Shown here: piece by piece, positions 6,024 to 11,007 of the stretch | Layout: every line of letters begins with the position of its first letter | Position numbering within the stretch: the first letter of the stretch is position 1 | Source of the DNA: Baffinella frigidus | Taxonomy: Eukaryota > Cryptophyceae > Cryptomonadales > Baffinellaceae | Direction of reading: 5' to 3' | DNA: 11,252 nucleotides | Assembly (NCBI GenBank): GCA_026770585.1 | Contig: MU646904.1 | Coordinates: 62,117 to 73,368 of the forward strand | Program-made: the position numbers and the translations under genes | The notes under the pieces: generated by a model | The model's database searches: none | What the model was told of the DNA's origin: nothing | The model's input: the letters and a program-made list of their open reading frames with translations, nothing else

Positions 6024-6171
6024 AACGGCCCAAAAATGGGGTAGTTAGGCATACGGCATTGCCTCGGACCTGCTACCGTAGGCCGAGGGATCCTAGGACC
6101 AAAAAGTCTCGGCCTACGGTAGGAGGTCCTAGGCAATGCCGTAGGCCTAACTACCCCATTTTCAGGCCGTT
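6024..6171. mobile_element. long foldback (MITE-like) element, 148 bp
   Basis: Arms of about 66 bp pair almost fully: AACGGCC at 6024 with GGCCGTT at 6165-6171, ATGGGGTAGTTAGGC with its complement, CGGCATTGCC, and CTACCGTAGGCCGAG with CTCGGCCTACGGTAG. The loop at about 6091-6106 contains TCCTAGGACC. It carries CCTACGGTAGG and its complement, as does the 144-bp element at 601, but the ends differ. No coding capacity and no clear target-site duplication. Confidence 0.8.
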
Positions 6172-6242
6172 ACCCTATTAAACCCCCTCATCCACTCTGG
6201 CGTGGCACGGCTCCCTTCCAGACGCAATAGGGGCACACCAAG

Positions 6243-6273
6243 CCCTACACCCTACACCGTGACACACGACTCT
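6243..6273 (+). repeat. 31-bp direct repeat (second copy 6485-6515) with CCCTACA heptamers
   Basis: CCCTACACCCTACACC, then GTGACACACGACTCT here and TTGACTCACGACTCT at 6485-6515, 29 of 31 bases identical. The second copy has one more CCCTACA unit before it. These are C-rich heptamers, opposite in strand to the telomere-like tracts and too short to be introns. Confidence 0.8.
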
Positions 6274-6342
6274 GGGGGGGAGGGGGGAGAGAGGGAGGGG
6301 AGAGGGGGAGAGAGGGGGAGAGAGGGAGAGAGGGTGGACGGG

Positions 6343-6386
<44 letters not shown>

Positions 6387-6401
6387 GAGAGAGAGGAGAG
6401 A
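6274..6401 (+). repeat. polypurine (GA/GGGGA) tract
   Basis: Two all-purine stretches of about 60 bases (6274-6334 and 6340-6401), broken by GTGGAC, made of GGGGAGA and (GA)n units. It is a microsatellite with potential to form triplex DNA. The ORFs across it on both strands are low-complexity and not real. Confidence 0.9.
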
Positions 6402-6589
6402 CGGAATAGGGATGCTCAAGCACCCAATTTAGAACCAGGGTCATCTACAAGTGGGCATACGTGCAGTAACTTTCACACCCTACACCCTACACCCTACACC
6501 TTGACTCACGACTCTTGGCACTGGGCTGTGTGGGTAGTGCGGGTAGAAGGGTAAGATTGGGAACTCCGACCACAGCACTCCACACACAC

Positions 6590-6712
6590 TCCCTCCCCAC
6601 CTCCCTTGGCCTCTCCCCCCCATCTCTAGGCTGCAATTGCATCTGGTCTGCCCCCCCTCCTCCCCCTCCTCCACCCTCCCTCCTCCCCAACTCCCTTCGC
6701 CTCCCGCTCTGG
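6590..6712 (+). repeat. pyrimidine-rich region with a 28-bp direct repeat
   Basis: CTCCCCACCTCCCTTGGCCT at about 6593 recurs as CTCCCCAACTCCCTTCGCCT at about 6683, around a C/T-only stretch (about 6650-6672). No gene is seen between 6402 and 6791 apart from these repeats. Confidence 0.65.
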
Positions 6713-6791
6713 GTTGTCTGGCCGACTCAAGTCTGCACAGTTCCAGCCTAAAAATAGGCGGACAGTTGACTTAGCCTGAAAATGCGCAGAC

Positions 6792-7907
6792 CTGCGGGCC
6801 CAGCGAGGCTGAGGGTCTTCGACACGCCTCTCCCGTCCACCTTGAACCGCGCGTCCCCGACGAAGACCGCCACCATCGATCCTGCCCGCAGCGCCTGTTG
6901 GGTGTGAAGTGTTGAGTGTTTGGGGATTGGTGTTTAGTGTTTGGGGTTGGGGGTTTAGTGTTTGGGGTTTGGGGTTTAGTGTCTGGTGTTTGAGGTTTAG
7001 TGTTTAGTGTTTGGGGTTTAATGTTTGGGGTTTGGGGTTTGGGGTTTGGGGTTTTGGGTTTAGGGTTTAGGGTTTGGGGTTTGGAGTTTGGGGTTTGGGG
7101 TTTGGGGTTTGGGGTTTGGGGTCTGGGGTTTAGTATTTAGTGTTTAGTGTTTAGGGTGCGGGTTTTAGGGTTTAGGAGTTAGGTTGCCTCTGGTCGTGCG
7201 ACGTCGATGCCCAGCCTGCTCACCAGCGCCGCCCCGCCGATCCGCTGTTTCGGATTTCGGGTTTCGGGTTTAGGGTTTGGGTGTAGGGTTTGGGGTTTGG
7301 GGTTTGGGGTGTGGGGTTTGGGGTTTAGGGTGTGGTGTTTGGGGTTTAGGGTGTGGTGTTTGGTGTTTAGGGTTTGAGGTTTGGTGTTTGGGGTTTAGGG
7401 TTTAGGGTTTGGGGTTTGGGGTGTGGGGTTTAGGGTTTGGGGTTTGGGGTTTAGGGTTTAGGGTTTGGGGTTTCCTGCAGATGCGCGAGCACCGCCAATC
7501 GGTACGTTTCCAGAGGATGCACCGCTCCCCTGGGGGGGGGGGTTAGGGTTCAGGGTTTAGGGTTTAGGGTTTAGGGTTTAGGGTTTAGGGTTTAATGTTT
7601 ATAGTGTAGGGTTTAGGGTTTAGGGTTTGGGGTTTAGGGTTTAGTGTTTAGTGTTTAGTGTTTAGTGTCTAGTGTTTGAGGTTTATGGTGGAGGGTTTAC
7701 GTGCTGGGCTTCTGCTCGTGGGGAGAGGCAGCCCCTTCCACGCCCCCCATCCTCTGAGGCGCGTGCACTGGTAGTGTGCCGTTGGCTACGACCCCCCCCC
7801 CTGCAGACGCCTGGACTCCGGCGCCGTCCCATGCTGATTAGGGTTCAGGGTTTAGGGTTGAAGGCGTAGGGTGGCGACCGTGGCCCAGCACCACCACGTT
7901 CAGTTGT
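6792..7907 (-). CDS. unit 4 of the YRL/LSLAG family (five predicted exons; the clearest copy)
   Basis: Predicted exons: 7907-7879 (QLNVVVLGH, tentative); 7833-7701 (GAGVQASAGGG to EQKPS, ending AC|GTAAAC, phase 2); 7529-7475 (starts G after CCCCAG, completing ACG, then GAVHPLETYRLAVLAHLQ|GA); 7244-7188 (57 nt, RIGGAALVSRLGIDVARPE|GC); 6894-6792 (ALRAGSMVAVFVGDARFKVD, then LSLAGPA G|GT). The phases fit at every junction. The join ...PST/GAVHPLETYRLAV matches PTAGAQHPLETYRLAV, which is unbroken in unit 3. The join RPE/ALRAG matches RPAALKTG, which is unbroken in unit 2. Y to A is 30 codons. I recognise no domain. The GD-RF ... LSLAG segment is the most conserved part of the family. No start, stop or promoter is assigned. 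Confidence 0.65.
6895..7187 (-). repeat. telomere-like tract T8, predicted GC-AG intron (position epsilon)
   Basis: 293 bp of TTTGGGG, TTTAGTG and TTTAGGG heptamers. On the minus strand it begins GCAACC after GAG and ends CCAACAG before GCG. In units 1, 2 and 5 the two flanking modules are contiguous. Confidence 0.65.
7245..7474 (-). repeat. telomere-like tract T9, predicted GA-AG intron (position beta)
   Basis: 230 bp, TTTGGGG, TTTAGGG and TGTGGTG variants with TTTCGGG at the low end. It begins GAAACC after CTGCAG on the minus strand and ends GAAACAG before CGG. Confidence 0.6.
7530..7700 (-). repeat. telomere-like tract T10, predicted GT-AG intron (position zeta)
   Basis: 171 bp. On the minus strand it begins GTAAACCC and ends in a C-run followed by CAG|G, a good polypyrimidine tract and acceptor. 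The body is TTTAGGG and TTTAGTG heptamers. The phase 2 split codon is completed by the next exon, and unit 3 lacks this intron while keeping the aligned residues. Confidence 0.75.
7834..7878 (-). repeat. short (45-bp) heptamer segment, possible mini-intron
   Basis: The minus strand reads GTCGCC...CAACCCTAAACCCTGAACCCTAATCAG. Its removal joins VVVLGH to WDGAGVQAS, resembling VTVLDSLE-NAGVQAS in unit 5. It is much shorter than the other tracts, so an indel or decayed intron is equally possible. Confidence 0.4.
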
Positions 7908-7960
7908 CTGTGGAGCAGCGCCGCCCCACACAGCGGGCTACGAAGGAACTCCCCACACAG

Positions 7961-7988
7961 CCCCGCTCTTGACTCTTCTCTCTCAAAG
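7961..7988 (+). repeat. short direct repeat (second copy 8145-8172)
   Basis: CCCC-CTCT-GACTCTTCTCTCTCAA occurs at both places, with 16 bases identical (7971-7986 and 8155-8170). I see no other feature and no gene between 7921 and 8182. Confidence 0.7.
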
Positions 7989-8182
7989 TTCATCCCGCAC
8001 CCTTCACCGCGCACCCTCTCTACACTCACCCACCCTGCACCCCACGCCTTTCAACCCACCCTGTCGGTGGGACACGGGAGGAGTGCAGGGTCAAGATATC
8101 CACCGTTCTTCCTAGTAACCGAGGTTCCCTTTCGCTTTGCGATGCCCCACTCTCGACTCTTCTCTCTCAAGATCGTTACGCA

Positions 8183-8332
8183 AGCTTCCAGCCCTGGATG
8201 GCTTTTCTGGGCCCTGAAGCGGATCAAATCCCCTTTCGGGGCCTCAAATTTTTCAAAGTCTGAAAAGGGGGTGAGCGTAGAGGAGATTTGATCCGCTTCA
8301 GGTCCCAAAAAAGCCCATCAGGGCTGGAAGCT
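8183..8332. mobile_element. foldback element, 150 bp
   Basis: Arms AGCTTCCAGCCCTG... and their complement pair over about 50 bp, including CCTGAAGCGGATCAAATC, with a few mismatches and one single-base indel. The interior has a second CCCCTTT/AAAGGGG pairing. No ORF of its own and no clear target-site duplication. The 122-codon and 109-codon ORFs crossing it on either strand are by-products of the repeats. Confidence 0.75.
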
Positions 8333-8365
8333 CGCCAAACTAAAGAGGCGGGCAGCGCTTTCCCA

Positions 8366-8556
8366 CCAGCCACCAGAAGTGAACTAACGCAAACGTTGAT
8401 TTCCCCTGGAGACCAACCCCGCAGGGTCTTCTCTGCAGGGGAAATCAACGTTTGCCATTCTTCGGTTTGGATCTCCTGTGGTGGTTGGTGGTTTAGTCTG
8501 CAGAGGGAATCAACGTTTCCCATTCTTCGATTTGGTTCTCTTCTGGTGGTTGGTGG
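8366..8556 (+). repeat. three-copy repeat cluster with a perfect 20-bp stem
   Basis: A 56-bp unit (CAGGGGAAATCAACGTTTGC ... GGTGGTTGGTGG) occurs at 8436-8491 and, about 83% identical, at 8501-8556. A third, inverted copy is at about 8366-8408. The inverted pair makes a hairpin with arms 8389-8408 and 8436-8455, perfect over 20 bp, and a 27-nt loop. Confidence 0.8.
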
Positions 8557-8558
8557 GT

Positions 8559-8612
8559 GCACACCGGCTCGAAATATTCCCCTCAAAAGCACACCGGTTT
8601 CAAATATTCCCC
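8559..8612 (+). repeat. 24-bp direct repeat, two copies 30 bp apart
   Basis: GCACACCGG, three variable bases, AAATATTCCCC at 8559-8582 and 8589-8612 (21 of 24 identical). Confidence 0.8.
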
Positions 8613-8624
8613 GCTAGCATTCTC

Positions 8625-8689
8625 GTGTGGGTACCAGCCAGGCTGAGCGTCTCCATCCCCTGAAGGCCATCAAGCAGATCGACCCAGAA
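8625..8689 (-). pseudogene. truncated duplicate of the unit 5 LSLAG exon end
   Basis: About 65 bp duplicated at 8801-8866 (four differences). The minus strand reads FWVDLLDGLQG and METLSLAG. The upstream half of the exon is missing: at 8690 the sequence changes to a dispersed 86-bp repeat (8695-8780). Confidence 0.7.
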
Positions 8690-8694
8690 CTTTG

Positions 8695-8780
8695 CCGCCA
8701 CCTTATCCGTAGGAACCCCCCTATGGCCCTACGGGTTTCCTACCGTAGGGTCCTAGGTCTTACCGCTTACGGGTTATTCA
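8695..8780 (+). repeat. dispersed repeat Y, copy 1 (copy 2 at 9869-9954)
   Basis: Both copies are 86 bp and about 75% identical, from CCG--ACCTTAT-CGTAGG through CTACCGTAGG to CGCTTA-GGGTTATTCA. Each has CCTACCGTAGG at the same offset (8739-8749, 9913-9923). Copy 1 lies between the two duplicated LSLAG exon ends. Confidence 0.75.
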
Positions 8781-8811
8781 AAACGCCTTCCAAGTCCGGT
8801 GTGTGGGGTAC

Positions 8812-10652
8812 CAGCCAGGCTGAGCGTCTCCATCCCCTGAAGGCCGTCGAGCAGATCGACCCGGAAGCGCGCGTCCCCAAGGAACACGTCCGGCAATTTC
8901 ATCTTGGAGTCGCGTCCGAGGACGCCGTTCCAGCGCATCTTGATCGCGTCCGGCCGCGGGACCGCGCTGCCCAGGCTGCGTTTCGGGTTTCGGGTTTCGG
9001 GTTTCGGGTTTCGGGTTTCGGGTTTCGGGTTTCGGGTTTCGGTTTTCGGTTTTCGGGGTTAGAGTGGCGACGGCATGGGTTTGACAACACGGCGAATCGT
9101 CTCAGCGCCCGGACAGGAATTACTACTGTTGTCCATCTACCCCCCCCCCCATAGAACACGGTCAGCATTGATAGGGGCTCTCTCTCTCTCTCTCTCTCCC
9201 CCTTATCCTGAGTGCGTCCGGCCGGGGGACCGCGCTGCCCAGACTGTGTGGAGGGTTTAGGGGTTAGGCTTTTTTCGGGTTTAGGGTCTAGGGTTGAGGA
9301 TTTAGGGTTTAGGGTTTCGGGTTTCGGGTTTCGGGTTTCGGGTTTAGCCTGTTCTCCTCCCGCGGGCAGTCTCGTGTTTCGCGTGGCGGTGGCAGGCGTT
9401 TGGCAACACCACACGAGGCTACCCAAGCACCCTTTTTAAATGTGGATTGTAGGCGTTTTGTACGGAGTTGGTCACGTGTCCGCCCGAAAAGCGGGCGGGC
9501 ACGTGACCACACATATGAAAATTACTACACACCACCTCACTTGTACAGCTCCCCGGGGTTTTAAAAGGGTGTTTGATCCGCCTCGTGTGGAACGGCGAAT
9601 CCTGGCACAGATCGGTGGTTGGCAAAACGATGAAAGAGCAACGTCGGTGGGCGTGTGGAGCGATCCCTAGACCATGAACCATACACCATACACCATACAA
9701 CATACACCATAAGACCATATACCATAAGCCACCGTGACATCGCAGCAACCCACTCTCTAATAAATCAAAATGCTGCTTAGGAGAGATCAAAATCCTACTT
9801 AGGAGAACCGCCCCCCCGATCTGCTGCAGGGCTACCAAGTGATATTCGGCCCGATTCGGGCCACCTTTCCGTTACCTTATTCGTAGGCACCCGCTATGAC
9901 CCAGCGCTATCGCCTACCGTAGGGGGCTATGTCTTAACGCTTATGGGTTATTCACGAAATCCCTCCGTTCCTCCTGGAAGAGCGCTGCCCACCGAGACAA
10001 ACGTCGAGAGTGGAACGTCTCAAAGCAAAACTGGAACCGCCGTTAACTTAAGGCAACGGTGGAAAACCCGGTGTGTGGTAAATCAGAATGCTCACCTGCT
10101 GAGGAGAACCACCTCTCCGATCTGCTGCAGGTATGCCATCACCTGGTTTGGTGTTTGGTGTTTGGTGTTTGGTGTTTGGTGTTTGGTGTTTGGGGGTTTG
10201 GTGTTTGGTGTTTGGTGTTTGGTGTTTGTTGTTTAGGGGTTGGGGGTTTGGTGTTTGGTGTTTGGGGGTTTGGGGTTTGGGGTTTCGAGTTTCGGGTTTC
10301 GGGTTTCGGGTTTCGGGTTTCGGGTTGAGTGCACCTCCAAACGGTACGACTCCATCGCGAATTCCACGCCACTTGCATCCACACGCGACGCAACGCCTAC
10401 AGGCTGCGCGCCCGCACTGGACCTCGGAGCGTCGTCGTCGAGGATCCCTTGGAGCTGCTGCTCCAAGGCAGGGGAAGCCGCGCCCGACCACCTCAAGTCG
10501 GCGTCAGCGAAGGTGTAGGGAGGACCCTGGGCCGCCCCCGCCCCCCCCCCCGCAGCCGCCCCAACGTCTGCAGAGGCCTGGTCTGCGCCCGCCCCCCCCC
10601 CATCGTCTGGAGACGCTTGGACGCCGGCGTTTCTCCAGGCTGTCCAGCACCG
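8812..10652 (-). CDS. unit 5 of the YRL/LSLAG family (three exons; large composite intron)
   Basis: Open frame 10652-10335: NAGVQASPDDGGG, a Gly/Ala-rich run, then TFADADLRWSGAASPALEQQ, LQGILDDDAPRSSAGAQ and GVEFAMESYRLE|GTGCAC. A QLNVTVLDSLE segment just upstream (10665-10633) is one base out of frame at an AAA run (10630-10632). Exon 10142-10096 (47 nt) follows ACCAG and reads VMAYLQQIGEVVLLS + AG|GTGAGC, a strong donor in phase 2. Exon 8975-8812 (164 nt) starts with one base completing the Ser codon, then LGSAVPRPDAIKMRW, KLPDVFLGDARFRVD and METLSLA G|GT. Y to A is again 30 codons. QLNV and GVQAS recur in unit 4. A third, looser RHLTVIVL copy is near 10790. The product is not recognised. 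Confidence 0.6.
8976..9058 (-). repeat. TTTCGGG tract at the 3' end of the unit 5 intron
   Basis: Eight perfect TTTCGGG copies (8981-9036) then TTTTCGG variants. The minus strand ends AACGCAG directly before the last unit 5 exon. It is the acceptor side of a predicted 1.1-kb intron (10095 to 8976). Confidence 0.75.
9062..9110 (-). repeat. direct repeat beside a heptamer tract (second copy about 9365-9415)
   Basis: The minus strand has GTGTTG-CAAAC-C-TGCC--CGCCAC at both places, reading VLSNPCRRH and VLPNACHRH in the same relative frame, each next to a TTTCGGG/TTTAGGG tract. With the LGSAVPRPDA copies next to each tract, this indicates a tandem duplication of tract plus flanks inside the large unit 5 intron. 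Confidence 0.55.
9140..9198 (+). repeat. C11 run and (TC)n microsatellite
   Basis: C11 at 9140-9150 and about ten TC repeats at 9178-9198. Confidence 0.95.
9210..9243 (-). pseudogene. orphan LGSAVPRPDA exon fragment
   Basis: The minus strand has CACACAG, then a single base and LGSAVPRPDAL, the same phase and sequence as the start of exon 8975-8812. After about 11 codons it runs into the GA/TC microsatellite. It is a truncated duplicate or a decoy exon. Confidence 0.6.
9252..9345 (+). repeat. telomere-like tract T11
   Basis: TTTAGGG heptamers followed by TTTCGGG copies (9318-9345), G-rich on +. It lies inside the predicted large intron of unit 5. Confidence 0.85.
9470..9508. repeat. 17-bp stem hairpin with CACGTG in both arms
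   Basis: GGTCACGTGTCCGCCCG (9470-9486) pairs with CGGGCGGGCACGTGACC (9492-9508), one mismatch and a 5-base loop. Both arms carry the palindrome CACGTG, a general bHLH/bZIP-type site, but no role can be assigned. No gene is recognised from 9420 to 9760. Confidence 0.75.
9672..9730 (+). repeat. ACCATACA heptamer-like microsatellite
   Basis: About eight copies of CCATACA/CCATAAG/CCATATA, period 7 with drift. Another 7-bp repeat, unrelated in sequence to the telomere-like one. Confidence 0.8.
9762..9842 (-). pseudogene. duplicate of the unit 5 middle exon
   Basis: The minus strand reads VALQQIGGAVLLSR, closely matching MAYLQQIGEVVLLS at 10142-10096. The duplicated DNA is AGGAGAACC-CC---CCGATCTGCTGCAGG (9802-9834 and 10102-10131). 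This copy has no strong donor at the GTGAGC position, since AGG is followed by ATTTTG, so the 10142-10096 copy is the more likely exon. Confidence 0.55.
9869..9954 (+). repeat. dispersed repeat Y, copy 2
   Basis: 86 bp, about 75% identical to 8695-8780, with CCTACCGTAGG at 9913-9923 and ending GGGTTATTCA. It lies inside the predicted large intron of unit 5, between the duplicated middle exons. Confidence 0.75.
10143..10334 (-). repeat. telomere-like tract T12, predicted GT-AG intron (position alpha)
   Basis: 192 bp: a long TTTGGTG block (10147-10260), then TTTGGGG, then TTTCGGG (10285-10325). On the minus strand it starts GTGCAC after GAG and ends AAACCAG before GTG, phase 0, exactly after YRLE as in unit 2 and as the MITE in unit 0. 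Confidence 0.7.
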
Positions 10653-10689
10653 TCACATTCAGTTGCCTCGTGGACATCTGAGCCGATAC

Positions 10690-10740
10690 GTGTGACGCAC
10701 GGCAGCGGAACATGGGCATGCTACGCTGTCCCGCACCATC
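10690..10740 (+). repeat. 50-bp direct repeat (second copy 10945-10994)
   Basis: TGTGACGCACGGCAG-GGAACA, then GCAT--TACGCTG, recur with about 80% identity. The second copy overlaps the right arm of the 36-bp palindrome at 10919-10954. Confidence 0.7.
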
Positions 10741-10801
10741 GCCGGCAGATGCCGGACGTGCGAGGACGTGATCAGCACTATCACAGTCAGATGCCGCATG
10801 G

Positions 10802-10918
10802 ACGTCTTTCTATTGTTCCCGGTACAAAGATGAGTCTTTCTATTGTTCCTGGGGAGTCTTGCTCTTTCATCGTTTTGCCAAGATGAGTCTGTCTATTGTT
10901 CCTGGTACAAAGATGAGA
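10802..10918 (+). repeat. three-copy TCTATTGTTCC repeat
   Basis: Units of about 28-30 bp, GATGAGTCT(T/G)TCTATTGTTCC followed by (T/C)GGTACAAA, at about 10803, 10829 and 10882. The second unit is cut short and followed by a divergent stretch. Confidence 0.8.
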
Positions 10919-10954
10919 TGCGTCACACAGCCTGTGCACAGGCTGTGTGACGCA
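10919..10954. repeat. perfect 36-bp palindrome
   Basis: TGCGTCACACAGCCTGTG followed by its exact complement, with no loop. It could extrude as a cruciform. See findings. Confidence 0.95.
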
Positions 10955-11007
10955 CGGCAGAGGAACAGGTGCATCATACGCTGCCCACCACCACCACTAA
11001 CCCTTGG

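Noticed and set aside
6178-6444. Ser/Leu-rich and Arg/Glu-rich ORFs over 6202-6444
   Set aside because: They are products of the GA/GGGGA microsatellite read on the two strands.
8224-8617. ORFs of 109-122 codons across 8224-8617 on both strands
   Set aside because: They cover hairpin arms and triplicated repeats; opposite-strand ORFs mirror each other because the DNA is palindromic.
8625-8866. CRISPR array or regular spacer-repeat structure
   Set aside because: The repeats here and elsewhere are two- or three-copy, irregularly spaced and of different lengths.
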